From positions 1 to 19,133 of the forward strand of contig URLF01000049.1 of the NCBI GenBank assembly GCA_900548705.1: DNA of 19,133 nucleotides, written 5' to 3'. Below, piece by piece: positions 6,816 through 15,066 of this stretch. The notes beneath the pieces are model-generated. The model saw only the letters and a program-made list of their open reading frames with translations. It searched no databases and was not told the origin of the DNA. The position numbers and the translations under genes are program-made. Position 1 is the stretch's first letter. Each line of letters begins with the position of its first letter. Source of the stretch: an uncultured Porphyromonadaceae bacterium. Its GTDB lineage: Bacteria; Bacteroidota; Bacteroidia; Bacteroidales; Muribaculaceae.

Positions 6816-8081
6816 TCAGGGGTTGCGGGTCAGCTTTATCAGCTCGAGGCGTGAGGCCGATTTGCGGGTGACCTCGAGGCGGAGCGGGCCGAGCTCGATG
6901 GTTTCCCCCTGTGCGGGAATCTGACCGGTCTCGCAGAGGATGTATCCGGCGAGGGTCTGGTATTCGTCTGACTCGGGGATGTCGAAATGATAGGTCTCGT
7001 TGAGATGCTCGATTTCGATGCGTCCCGAGAACTCCCAGACATCGGGGGCGAGCTGGCGCTCCACGATGTCGGTGGAGTCGTGTTCGTCCTGTATGTCGCC
7101 GCAGATTTCCTCCATGAGGTCCTCGAGGGTGACCATTCCGGCGGTGCCCCCGAACTCGTCCACAATGACGGCGATGGAGCGCTTCTCGGCCAGCAGGCGG
7201 CGCATCATCTTGCTTGCCAGGAGGGTCTCCGGGGCGTAGACTACCGGTTTGAGGCGTTCTTTCCAGTCGACCTCGGGGGTGAACAGTTCGCTGACGTGGA
7301 TGTAGCCCAGCACGTTGTCGATGTCCTCGCGGTAGACCAGAATCTTGGAGCGGCCGGAGGAGGTGAAGAGGGCCGAGAGGGTGTCGCGGTCGGTGGAGTC
7401 GATGTCGACGGCCACGATTTCGTTGCGGGGCACCATGCAGTCGCGCAGATGGGTCTCGGAGAAGTCAAGGGCGTTATGGAAAATCTGCACCTCGCGCTCC
7501 ACCTCGGCGTGTTCGTCGGCTTTCTCGTCGATGGTCTGCTCAAGGTATTCGTTGAGGTCGCCCATCGAGATTATGCCGAGTTTGGTGTCCTTGTCCTTTA
7601 TGCCGCCCAGGCGCATCAGCAGCTTGGAAATCCATGTCGAGAAGAGCGACACTGGATACAGTAGGCAGTAGAGCAGGGCGGTGAAGGGAGCTACCAGCCG
7701 CAGCGAGCGGTTGGGGTTGATGCGGAAGATTGTCTTGGGGAAGAACTCGCCGGTCAGCAGTATGACCAGTGTGGAGAGGAGGGTCTGGCTTATCAGCACC
7801 CATGCCTGGTTGTCGAAGATGGTCTCAAGCCACGGCTCTATCATCTTTGCCGCGCCGATACCGTAAACCACCAGCACGATGTTGTTGCCTACCAGGATGG
7901 TGGAGATGAAGAAGTTTGGGTTGGAGTAGAAAAGGCTCAGGCAGCGGCCCAGAAGCCCTCCCTTCTGTATGTCAAGCTCCACACGCACGCGGTCGGAGGT
8001 GACGAACGCGATCTCGATGCCCGAGAAGAGCGCCGAGAAACCGAGTGCGATCAAAGTCAGTATCAGCCAGGTTGCGTCCAT
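6816..8081 (-). CDS. HlyC/CorC (CNNM-like) family membrane protein with DUF21, CBS pair and CorC domain
   Basis: The protein has 421 residues. Residues 1-160 form the DUF21/CNNM membrane domain with hydrophobic segments at about 5-26, 57-78, 95-112 and 128-152, including SGIEIAF (20-26) and TGEFFPKT (110-117). A CBS-domain pair follows at about 213-330, with the typical EFGGTAGMVTLEDLMEEICG stretch at 309-328, and a CorC_HlyC domain at about 345-418. Family members are linked to Mg2+/Co2+ transport and adenosine-nucleotide sensing; the 'hemolysin' label is historical. In Bacteroidota, GldE is a close relative, but nothing here shows a gliding role. It starts 21 bp after the lptC stop and is therefore probably in one operon with it. 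Family assignment is firm; the exact ion is not known. Confidence 0.92.
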   Translation of the reverse strand: MDATWLILTLIALGFSALFSGIEIAFVTSDRVRVELDIQKGGLLGRCLSLFYSNPNFFISTILVGNNIVLVVYGIGAAKMIEPWLETIFDNQAWVLISQTLLSTLVILLTGEFFPKTIFRINPNRSLRLVAPFTALLYCLLYPVSLFSTWISKLLMRLGGIKDKDTKLGIISMGDLNEYLEQTIDEKADEHAEVEREVQIFHNALDFSETHLRDCMVPRNEIVAVDIDSTDRDTLSALFTSSGRSKILVYREDIDNVLGYIHVSELFTPEVDWKERLKPVVYAPETLLASKMMRRLLAEKRSIAVIVDEFGGTAGMVTLEDLMEEICGDIQDEHDSTDIVERQLAPDVWEFSGRIEIEHLNETYHFDIPESDEYQTLAGYILCETGQIPAQGETIELGPLRLEVTRKSASRLELIKLTRNP

Positions 8082-8102
8082 TTGTTTTTCATTGTCAAGA
8101 GC

Positions 8103-8672
8103 TCAACGGTTGCTGACGAAATCGGAGGTGGGGAAGATTCCCGAAGGGCGGCGGATGACATATTCGGTCATCGCCTCGTTTGACTCGAAGCCGTAGCCTT
8201 CGATAATCCTGTCAGCCCGTTCGATATGTATGAAAGAGTCGGAATAGAGTTTGCGTTGGGTCTGGTCCCAATATAGTTGCTGGGTGAGGAATCGGTCGCC
8301 GTTTACATTCTTCATCCTTACATTGCGGTCGAACCTCCAGATTTTGGTCACGCTCCAGTATGTGGCGGTGTCGGCCGTGAATGTGCCATTCTCCTTCATG
8401 TCATTATCATATTTAATAACGTACAGACCCTCCGGGAAGTTCCAATGAGGTTCTTTTGCTTCCTCAAACATCAGCCAAAGGGGGGCTGTGATGTGGTAGC
8501 GGGTGAAGCCGGAGTCGGAGATGGTGGTGGAGACATCGATGGTCTTCATGGTCGGGAATGTCTCGGGGTCGGCGGAGATGGCGATTGTCTCGCGCTTGTC
8601 TTCGCCGCATGACTGCATGACAATCCCCGCGCCGAAGCCGAGGGCTGTCAGCACCAGCGGGAAGAGTCTCAT
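8103..8672 (-). CDS. lptC: LptC-like LPS export protein, membrane-anchored periplasmic
   Basis: LptC belongs to the Lpt bridge that carries lipopolysaccharide from the inner-membrane ABC transporter (LptBFG) to LptA. The product is 189 residues from the chosen ATG. It has a hydrophobic N-terminus (about 3-20) followed by QSCGEDK; Cys22 suggests a possible lipoprotein, though the lipobox is not ideal. The rest is beta-strand-rich, with repeated phrases such as GTFTADTATYWS and DRIIEGYGFESN that are typical of the LptC/OstA-like beta-jellyroll. I chose the ATG at 8672 because AAAGGA lies 6 nt upstream and it puts the hydrophobic segment at the N-terminus. Alternatives are ATG at 8693 and GTG at 8708. 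It lies between an outer-membrane barrel gene and a CBS membrane protein gene, a setting that fits envelope assembly. Confidence 0.82.
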   Translation of the reverse strand: MRLFPLVLTALGFGAGIVMQSCGEDKRETIAISADPETFPTMKTIDVSTTISDSGFTRYHITAPLWLMFEEAKEPHWNFPEGLYVIKYDNDMKENGTFTADTATYWSVTKIWRFDRNVRMKNVNGDRFLTQQLYWDQTQRKLYSDSFIHIERADRIIEGYGFESNEAMTEYVIRRPSGIFPTSDFVSNR

Positions 8673-8730
8673 TGTCAATCCTTTCCTGTCCATAAAGGGG
8701 AAACACACCGGGGAGCGTGACGGTCGCGGG

Positions 8731-9993
8731 TCAGCGCAGCTTGTTCTGCCAGAACCAGAGCTCGTTGACGTTCACTCCGATTGTGAACTGGAAATAGTTC
8801 TCGCTGACCAGCTTGACGGGATGAGCCTCGCGGTGGCGGTATTCAAACGAGAGGTTGATCATAGTCTTGGTGGAGGGGGCGGGGAGGCCGAAACCGAGCG
8901 ACAGGCCGTATTCCCTGACCGAGTTGCTTCCTACCATTATGTAGTCGTTGGAGCAGTAGCCACCCAGGCGGTAGCGCACACGCTGGATATAGTTGCCTCG
9001 CAGCGCGGGCTGGAACTCGGCTCCGAGGGCGGCTTTCCAGCGGTTGTCGAACTGGTTGGCCCCGGCGTTGTCGAATCCTTCGATAAGGCGGTATTTGACA
9101 TCCTTCCAGGGCTGGTAGGTGAAGTCGGCCTCTACGGTGAGTTTCTTGCGCCATTTCCAGGAGATACCGGCACCCCAGGTCTCGGGCTGGTCATAATGGC
9201 CCTTCATGGAGCCGTAGCCGATGGGGTCGTTCTTGGTGTCCTGGCCGACATCATACTTTACTCCGTAGGCATGGCCGTGGAACGACTTGCGGGGGGTGTA
9301 GATGACACCGAGGGTCACCTCATTCTCCGGGTTGACGTTGAAGCCGTACTGCACACCGAGACGCATGTTGTAGTCTTTCACCTCCAGGACGCGCTCGAAG
9401 AGCGAGGTGGTCGAGGCGCTGTATATGTAGGTGTCGTTGAGCAGTGTGCCGAACAGGTAGCTGAAGTTGAGACCCAGGGTGAAGCCCTTGAAGGGACGTG
9501 CGGCCAGACCGACGAAAAGCTCGTTGAGAGTCCCGGAGCCCTGGTACTCGTTGGTGCCGTTGGAAATCTCGCTGCCGAACTTATAGCCGACCTCGGAGTA
9601 TGGCACCATACCGATGGCCATACCGCCGTAGCGGGTCATCGGGAACTGGAGGGCCACATAGTCAAGGCCGCCGGTGAAGTCCTTGCCGGATTTCTTGCCC
9701 CCGTCGCGGGTCTCGGAGGTCGAGAGCGACTTGATGTTGGCGGCGATGTCGAAGAGGAATGTCACCGAGTCGATGGCGGCATATGAGGCGGGATTCATAA
9801 AGTTGATGGCCTCTCCCGAGCGTGAGGCCAGACCGACCCCGCCCATTGCTTTCTGGGAGGCGTTGGAGTAGTCTGACAATGCCCCGTATCCGAAGCGGGA
9901 ATATGGGGAAATCTCGGAATTCTGGGCGGAGGCTGAGGCGCAACCGAGCAGCCAGGCCATCGCCACGAGGATGGATATAGAGAGTCTGTTCAT
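8731..9993 (-). CDS. Outer-membrane beta-barrel protein (FadL/OmpP1-like)
   Basis: The protein has 420 residues with a signal peptide (MNRLSISILVAMAWLLGCAS, cleavage probably near ASA-Q at 23/24). The mature part has alternating strands rich in Tyr, Phe and Gly throughout. The N-terminal part has the ISPYSRFGYG start and the NPASY phrase (about 72-76) seen in FadL/OmpP1-like transport barrels of Bacteroidota. Strands near the C-terminus include INLSFEYRHRE and YFQFTIGVNVNELWFW, and the protein ends WFWQNKLR. LLGC at 15-18 also satisfies a lipobox, but AxA cleavage is more usual for barrels. The start ATG overlaps the coaX stop by 4 nt (ATGA), indicating translational coupling. Substrate is unknown. 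Confidence 0.82.
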   Translation of the reverse strand: MNRLSISILVAMAWLLGCASASAQNSEISPYSRFGYGALSDYSNASQKAMGGVGLASRSGEAINFMNPASYAAIDSVTFLFDIAANIKSLSTSETRDGGKKSGKDFTGGLDYVALQFPMTRYGGMAIGMVPYSEVGYKFGSEISNGTNEYQGSGTLNELFVGLAARPFKGFTLGLNFSYLFGTLLNDTYIYSASTTSLFERVLEVKDYNMRLGVQYGFNVNPENEVTLGVIYTPRKSFHGHAYGVKYDVGQDTKNDPIGYGSMKGHYDQPETWGAGISWKWRKKLTVEADFTYQPWKDVKYRLIEGFDNAGANQFDNRWKAALGAEFQPALRGNYIQRVRYRLGGYCSNDYIMVGSNSVREYGLSLGFGLPAPSTKTMINLSFEYRHREAHPVKLVSENYFQFTIGVNVNELWFWQNKLR

Positions 9994-10715
9994 ATTTTCT
10001 CGTTGTATAGGAGTATGCTAAGCAAGCCTTTGGTGACCAGGCAGGGGTCGATGGTGACCGGGAAGTCGAGCAGCTCGCTGACGCGTTTTGACCATCCGCC
10101 GGTCAGCACCACCCGGGTCTCGGGTGGGAGCAGCCCGCGGTAGTAGTTGATTTCACCGGCGACTCCGCGGACGGCTCCGGCACGCATGGCGGTCATCGTG
10201 TCGTGGCCGAACTCGGGTGTCTCCCCGTAGCCGTTGACCTCCGGCAGGCGGGCGGTGAAGCTGCGCAAAGCCCTCAGGCGCATTCCGACTCCGGGGGCGA
10301 TGTTGCCTCCGGCATAATGGCCGTCAGCGGTGACGACATCATAGGTGACAGCTGTCCCCATGTCTACCACCAGGGAGTTCTCCCCGGGGAAAAGGCTCCA
10401 GGCTCCGACGGCCGCTGCGATGCGGTCGGGGCCGAGTGTCGCCGGGGTCTTGTAGTCGATGACCAGAGGGAGCGGCAGGCGCGAGGAAAGCTCGCTGGCC
10501 TGGATGCCCCGTTTCGACAGCCATGCAACCATCTCCTCGCCGTTGCCCGTCACCGAGCAGCAGAGGGCCTTGCGCGGGGAATAGCGGCTGACGACCTCTT
10601 CGAGGTCGCGCTTGTGGAGGCGGCGCTGGAAGGTCTCCTCCTTGATTAGTTCCGGGCCCTCCCAGAGGGCTATCTTGGCGGAACTGTTGCCTTGGTCGAT
10701 TGTCAGCAGGGGCAT
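9990..10715 (-). CDS. coaX: Type III pantothenate kinase
   Basis: CoaX phosphorylates pantothenate with ATP, the first step of coenzyme A synthesis; the type III form needs a monovalent cation and is not feedback-inhibited by CoA. The 241-residue product shows the family motifs: DQGNSSAK (7-14, phosphate loop), GPDR (95-98, with the expected catalytic Asp97), DMGTAVTYD (118-126), GGNIAPGVGMR (136-146) and LTGGW (204-208). The ATG at 10715 is chosen because the ASKHA fold begins directly with MPLLTIDQGN; a longer in-frame reading extends into yidC and does not look like protein. It is 71 bp downstream of yidC and overlaps the next gene by 4 nt. Confidence 0.95.
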   Translation of the reverse strand: MPLLTIDQGNSSAKIALWEGPELIKEETFQRRLHKRDLEEVVSRYSPRKALCCSVTGNGEEMVAWLSKRGIQASELSSRLPLPLVIDYKTPATLGPDRIAAAVGAWSLFPGENSLVVDMGTAVTYDVVTADGHYAGGNIAPGVGMRLRALRSFTARLPEVNGYGETPEFGHDTMTAMRAGAVRGVAGEINYYRGLLPPETRVVLTGGWSKRVSELLDFPVTIDPCLVTKGLLSILLYNEKI

Positions 10716-10786
10716 AAACCTTCTGGTTGGGATGTCGGACTTTTTAGGCTGGTCAGGTGTCGGGCCGTGGGGGATGATCCGGGCGG

Positions 10787-12910
10787 TTATTTTCTCTTCT
10801 GCTGCTGTTTCTGCTGCTCGCGCAGGATTGCCTGCTGCTTGCGCTGGGCCTCTTCGAGACGGGCCATCCAGCCTGACTTCTTGCGGGGCTTGGCGGCGTT
10901 GGCCTTCATCTGGGCACGCATCTTCTCCTCGTCGGTGAAGTAGCGGAAGAGGTAGGTCTGGATGATTGTGATCAGCAGCGAGAGGAAATAATAGTAGCTC
11001 AGACCGGCGGCGTAGTCGTTGAAGATGAAGAGGAACATCACCGGCATGAGGTACATCATCCACTTCATTCCGGGCATCGCGGCCGAACCGCCCTGATTCT
11101 GCATGTTGATGCGGGTGTAGATGATGTTGGTGGCGGTCATCAGCAGACAGAACAGGCTGACGTGGTTGCCATACCAGGGTATGGTGAAGGGGAGGGTGAA
11201 AATCACGTCGGGGGCGGAGAGGTCGGTGGCCCAGAGGAAGTGCTGGCCGCGAAGCTCGATGGCCGAGGGGAAGAACCAGAACATGGCAATCAGCACCGGC
11301 ATCTGGAGCAGCATCGGCAGACAGCCCGACATGGGGCTTGCCCCGGCCTTGGAGTAGAGGGCCATGGTCTTCTGGTTGCGCACCATGGCGTTCTCCTGTC
11401 CGGGATACTTCTCGTTGATTTCCTTGATTTCAGGTGCGAGCAGGCGCATCTTGGCCTGCGACTTGAAGCTCTTGTAGGTGAAAGGGAAGAGTATCACCTT
11501 GATGAACACCGTAAGCAGGAAGATAATCAGGCCGTAGGAGCTGATAAACTTGCTGAGGAAGGTGAACACCGGAATGATTATCAGGGTGTTGATCCAGCGG
11601 AAGATGGGCCATCCCAGGGGGATGAGGTTGGTCAGGTCGAGGGAGTCATCCTCTGCGCCGGGAATCTCCTTGTCGAGCGAGGAGAGCAAGGGATAGAGGT
11701 TGGGTCCCATGAAGATGTCGATGGAGACCGGGGTCTCGGCCTCCGAGCTGTAATCCATCACAGCCTCGGCGGCGAGGTCTTTGACAAACTTGGGATTCTC
11801 CTTGAGGTCTTTGGAGGCCACGTCGGCGGAGGTGAAGCATGTACGGGGAATCATCACCATCGAGAAGAACTGGTTCTTGAAGGCGATCCATTTCAGCTTC
11901 TGGTTGAGCGATTCCTGCTTCTCTCCCTGGGCCGAGAGGTCGTCGGGGGAGTCGCCGAGATATTTGTAGTAGAGTCCGGAGTTGCGTTCCTCGAAGGTGC
12001 GTCCGCGCTCGTTGCGTCCCATCGTCTGCTTCCAGTAGAGTGTGGTTGTGGCCACGGAAGAGGGGATTATCTTCTGCATGCCTTTCTGGAACACCTCCAT
12101 ATTGACCACATAGCTGTCTTCGGGGAGGGTGTAGCGGAGACCCCACATCGCGCCGTCGCCGAGGTCGAGGGTCATCTCGACCACCGAGTCATTGACCTGG
12201 CGGGGGGTGAAGTAAAGCTCGGAGGTATTGAAGCGCTGTGAGGCTGATAGCAGCTCGAAGGCGTATTCATTGTAGCCGGGACGACAGATTTCCACGTCGG
12301 CGGTGTCGATGACGTTGGAATGCTGGTTCTCGGGGAGATAGGTCTTGTAGTCGAGCAGGGTGGCGCGTGAGATATAGCCGCCACGGGTGGTCAGCTCAAG
12401 GCTGAGCTTGGAGTTCTTGAGGGCCACCGACTGCTCCTTGCCGCTGCGGTAGCGGGCGAATGAGCCGTAACGCTGGGCGTCGTCGAGGGCTTCGCGGAGG
12501 TTGCGGATGGCCTCGTTGCGGTCGGCGACGGTCACGTCGTCGGAGAAGTCGCCGTTGGCGACTGTCTGGTATGGGAGGGTGCGGCCACCGGCCTTGCCGG
12601 TGCCGCTGACGGTCTGGCCGTCATAAGAGAGTGACACCTTGGCGGTGGAGTAGTCGTAGCGGGTCACGGAGTCGTTGCCGGCCACACGGGCACCGGCCTC
12701 CCGGACGATGGCGGGGATGGCGGCCACCTCGGCGGTGGTCAGCGAGTCGACACCCAGCACCGGGCGGTTTTCGTCCTGGGTCTTGGCTGCGGCCTCGGCC
12801 TGCTCCTGCTGTTGTTGCTGCAATTGCTTCTGCTTGTTGTTGTTGATCCACATGAAGCCGAAAATCAGCACGCCCATCAGCACCAGGCCGGTAAGTGTAT
12901 TCTTGTCCAT
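10787..12910 (-). CDS. yidC: Membrane protein insertase YidC
   Basis: YidC inserts and folds inner-membrane proteins, alone or with SecYEG. The 707-residue product has the Gram-negative layout: an N-terminal transmembrane segment (5-22), a Gln-rich linker (29-37), a large periplasmic beta-sandwich domain (about 160-420) and the conserved Oxa1 core (about 455-660). In the core, SQAKMRLLAPEIKEINEKY (484-502) is the cytoplasmic coiled-coil start, with Arg489 at the position of the groove arginine, and GCLPMLLQMPVLIAMF (529-544) is the family hallmark. A very basic, Gln-rich tail (672-707, ending QQQKRK) may contact ribosomes. It starts 23 bp after the pyrG stop, so the two are probably cotranscribed. 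The pairing differs from the rnpA-yidC arrangement of many other bacteria. Confidence 0.97.
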   Translation of the reverse strand: MDKNTLTGLVLMGVLIFGFMWINNNKQKQLQQQQQEQAEAAAKTQDENRPVLGVDSLTTAEVAAIPAIVREAGARVAGNDSVTRYDYSTAKVSLSYDGQTVSGTGKAGGRTLPYQTVANGDFSDDVTVADRNEAIRNLREALDDAQRYGSFARYRSGKEQSVALKNSKLSLELTTRGGYISRATLLDYKTYLPENQHSNVIDTADVEICRPGYNEYAFELLSASQRFNTSELYFTPRQVNDSVVEMTLDLGDGAMWGLRYTLPEDSYVVNMEVFQKGMQKIIPSSVATTTLYWKQTMGRNERGRTFEERNSGLYYKYLGDSPDDLSAQGEKQESLNQKLKWIAFKNQFFSMVMIPRTCFTSADVASKDLKENPKFVKDLAAEAVMDYSSEAETPVSIDIFMGPNLYPLLSSLDKEIPGAEDDSLDLTNLIPLGWPIFRWINTLIIIPVFTFLSKFISSYGLIIFLLTVFIKVILFPFTYKSFKSQAKMRLLAPEIKEINEKYPGQENAMVRNQKTMALYSKAGASPMSGCLPMLLQMPVLIAMFWFFPSAIELRGQHFLWATDLSAPDVIFTLPFTIPWYGNHVSLFCLLMTATNIIYTRINMQNQGGSAAMPGMKWMMYLMPVMFLFIFNDYAAGLSYYYFLSLLITIIQTYLFRYFTDEEKMRAQMKANAAKPRKKSGWMARLEEAQRKQQAILREQQKQQQKRK

Positions 12911-12933
12911 TTCTCGGAAATCAGGGTTTAAGG

Positions 12934-14571
12934 TTACTTTTCAGTTTTCGCGCCTGCTTCGGCCTTTTCGGCATTGTAGCTTATGGCGGCGCTCACGAAG
13001 CTGAGAAAGAGGGGGTTGGGGTTTAAGACGGTGGAGGAGTATTCGGGATGGTATTGTGTGCCGAGGAACCAGCGCTTGCCGGGAATCTCGACAACCTCTA
13101 CCAGCCCTGTGTGGGGGTTCTCCCCCACGCATGCCATTCCGGCCTCCTCGAATACCTTGCGGTAGTCGTCGTTGAATTCGAAGCGGTGGCGGTGACGCTC
13201 ACTGATGAGTGTCTGGCCGTAGGCCTTGGAGGCCAGTGAGTCGGGGCGGAGCTTGCACTCGTATGCCCCCAGACGCATCGTGCCCCCCATGTTGGAGATG
13301 CTCTTCTGCTCCTCCATGAGATCGATGACGTTGTGGGTGGTCGAGGGATTCATCTCGGTGGAGTTGGCGTCGGCCATGCCGAGGACGTCGCGGGCGAACT
13401 CAATCACCATGCACTGCATGCCCAGGCATATGCCGAGGGTGGGGATGTCATGCTCGCGGGCCCATTTCAGGGCTGAGAATTTCCCTTCTATGCCGCGCTG
13501 TCCGAATCCGGGAGCGATAATCACGCCGTCGAGGGGAGAGAGCAGCTCGTCGGCGTTGTCGTCGTTGAGCTTCTCGGAGTGGATGTAACGCAGGTCGAGC
13601 TTGCGGTCATTGTAGGTGGCCGCCTGGAAAAGCGACTCATTGATTGACTTGTAGGCGTCCTGCAGCTCGACATATTTGCCGACCAGGCCGATGGTGACCG
13701 GTTTGGCGGCGGCGTGGAGCTTGTCGAGGAAGTGGAGCCAGGGAGCCATATGGGGCTCACCTTCGGGGGTGATGCCGGTCTTGCGGAGGACGATTTCGTC
13801 GAGGTGTTGCTCATGCATCTTAATCGGCACCTCGTAAATCGACGGGACATCGATTGACTGTATAACCGCGTCGGGAGCCACGTTGCAGAAGAGGGCGATT
13901 TTACGTCGCGCCTCGGCTGTCATCGGATGCTCGGTGCGCAACACCAGGACATCGGGCTGGATGCCAAGCTCCTGGAGCTTCTTGACGGAGTGCTGGGTGG
14001 GCTTTGTCTTCAGCTCCTTGGCGGCGGCGATGTAGGGGACATATGTCAGATGGAGGCATAGGCTGTTCTGGCCCAGCTCCCAGCGGAGCTGTCTTACCGC
14101 CTCCAGGAAGGGGAGCGACTCGATGTCGCCCACGACTCCGCCGATTTCGGTGATCACGAAGTCAAATTCGCCGGTGCGGCCGAGCTGCTTGACGGCGCGT
14201 TTGATTTCGTCGGTGATGTGGGGGACAATCTGTACGGTCTTTCCCAGGTAGTCGCCATGGCGTTCCTTGTTGATGACGCTCTGGTAGATGCGTCCGGTGG
14301 TCACGTTGTTGGCGCGGGTGGTCTGTATGTTTGTGAAGCGCTCATAGTGGCCCAGGTCGAGGTCGGCTTCGTGGCCGTCGACGGTCACATAACATTCTCC
14401 ATGCTCATAGGGGTTGAGCGTGCCCGGGTCGATGTTGATATACGGGTCGAATTTCTGGATGGTGACACGGTAGCCACGCGCTTTCAGCAGACAGGCGAGC
14501 GATGAGGAAATAATCCCCTTCCCAAGGGAGGAAACAACGCCGCCGGTCACAAAGAGATATTTAGTTTCCAC
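12934..14571 (-). CDS. pyrG: CTP synthase (glutamine-hydrolysing)
   Basis: PyrG makes CTP from UTP, ATP and glutamine, the last step of pyrimidine nucleotide synthesis. Using the GTG at 14571 the protein has 545 residues. The synthetase half (about 1-270) has KYLFVTGGVVSSLGKGI (4-20, P-loop), FDPYINIDPGTLNPYEHGE (41-59) and EIGGVVGDIES (142-152). The glutamine amidotransferase half (about 290-535) has GICLGMQ with nucleophile Cys382, plus His508 and Glu510 in QYHPEY. A TTG in the same frame at 14616 would add 15 residues, but it overlaps the -7 promoter box, so it cannot lie on the transcript from that promoter. The GTG also gives the family's usual (M/V)ETKY start. It is the first gene of the minus-strand block. 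Confidence 0.96.
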   Translation of the reverse strand: METKYLFVTGGVVSSLGKGIISSSLACLLKARGYRVTIQKFDPYINIDPGTLNPYEHGECYVTVDGHEADLDLGHYERFTNIQTTRANNVTTGRIYQSVINKERHGDYLGKTVQIVPHITDEIKRAVKQLGRTGEFDFVITEIGGVVGDIESLPFLEAVRQLRWELGQNSLCLHLTYVPYIAAAKELKTKPTQHSVKKLQELGIQPDVLVLRTEHPMTAEARRKIALFCNVAPDAVIQSIDVPSIYEVPIKMHEQHLDEIVLRKTGITPEGEPHMAPWLHFLDKLHAAAKPVTIGLVGKYVELQDAYKSINESLFQAATYNDRKLDLRYIHSEKLNDDNADELLSPLDGVIIAPGFGQRGIEGKFSALKWAREHDIPTLGICLGMQCMVIEFARDVLGMADANSTEMNPSTTHNVIDLMEEQKSISNMGGTMRLGAYECKLRPDSLASKAYGQTLISERHRHRFEFNDDYRKVFEEAGMACVGENPHTGLVEVVEIPGKRWFLGTQYHPEYSSTVLNPNPLFLSFVSAAISYNAEKAEAGAKTEK

Positions 14572-14613
14572 GAATGATGGTGAATGAATTGGGCGATAAA
14601 GAATATCAAGCCA

Positions 14614-14621
14614 CAAAGTTA
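14614..14621 (-). promoter_or_regulatory. -7 promoter box of pyrG
   Basis: On the minus strand this reads TAACTTTG, an exact TAnnTTTG match. Transcription would start about 7 bp downstream (near 14607), leaving a leader of about 36 nt before the GTG at 14571. No clear -33 TTTG is visible. This box decides the choice of the pyrG start codon. Confidence 0.6.
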
Positions 14622-14759
14622 CTGAAATTTTTCGATTTCATCTCCCTGTTAACGCTTATTTGCTAAAATAAAGCCGCCCCGGGAATAGCCGGAAATCGCC
14701 TTAGCGAGAAAAAATCAAAAAAATCGCTTCCGCATCCCGCCAAATCCGAAAAAAAGTAT

Positions 14760-14767
14760 TACCTTTG
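14760..14767 (+). promoter_or_regulatory. -7 promoter box of the tRNA-Pro gene
   Basis: TACCTTTG matches TAnnTTTG exactly. It lies about 73 bp before the mature tRNA 5' end, so the primary transcript would carry a leader of about 66 nt containing two small hairpins (CTCCCG-AAG-CGGGGG and GCG-GAAA-CGC). No clear -33 element. Confidence 0.55.
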
Positions 14768-14840
14768 CAAGCCTGTAAATGAGAAACCGCCCTCCCGAAG
14801 CGGGGGAAGGTCGAATTTTAAGCGGAAACGCAAGGCATCT

Positions 14841-14914
14841 CGGGGTGTAGCACAGTTGGTTAGCGCGCCACGTTCGGGACGTGGAGGTCGGAAGTTCGAG
14901 TCTTCTCACCCCGA
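14841..14914 (+). tRNA. tRNA-Pro, anticodon CGG
   Basis: A complete 74-nt cloverleaf can be drawn. The acceptor stem is CGGGGTG/CACCCCG with discriminator A, and the D-arm region is GCACAGTTGGTTAGCGC. The anticodon stem is CCACG/CGTGG around the 7-nt loop TTCGGGA, so the anticodon is CGG (reads CCG, proline). The variable loop is AGGTC, and the T-arm is GGAAG-TTCGAGT-CTTCT with one G-T closing pair. CCA is not encoded. A terminator follows 13 bp later. Confidence 0.96.
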
Positions 14915-14927
14915 CCCTCAAAGGGTC

Positions 14928-14969
14928 AATCGCTTGCAGACCATTGAATGGAGTGCAAGCGATTTTTTT
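14928..14969 (+). terminator. Rho-independent terminator of tRNA-Pro
   Basis: An 11-bp perfect stem, AATCGCTTGCA (14928-14938) with TGCAAGCGATT (14954-14964), is followed by a run of T. The loop itself contains a CCAT/ATGG mini-stem. This is a textbook intrinsic terminator. Confidence 0.9.
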
Positions 14970-15066
14970 CGTTTTATCGGCATTTTGGCCCGGTCAGCTT
15001 CTTTGAGACCAACCCTATAAAACTCACTTATAAAATTTGCCTGTCTTCCAGGCAAGAAAAGCACAA

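Noticed and set aside
8503..9786. A 427-codon plus-strand open frame
   Set aside because: It covers the antisense strand of lptC and the outer-membrane barrel gene, both of which have clear family features and operon spacing.
10716..11063. N-terminal extension of coaX into yidC
   Set aside because: The extension is Pro/Arg/His-rich out-of-frame yidC sequence; the kinase fold starts exactly at the ATG at 10715.
11162..12241. A 359-codon plus-strand open frame
   Set aside because: Antisense of yidC; no recognisable domain and rich in Gly/Glu/His as expected for a shadow.
14779..14850. 23-codon open frame with Pro-Pro in the tRNA-Pro leader
   Set aside because: It ends inside the mature tRNA, so it cannot be usefully translated; Pro codons CCT and CCC are not those read by the CGG anticodon.
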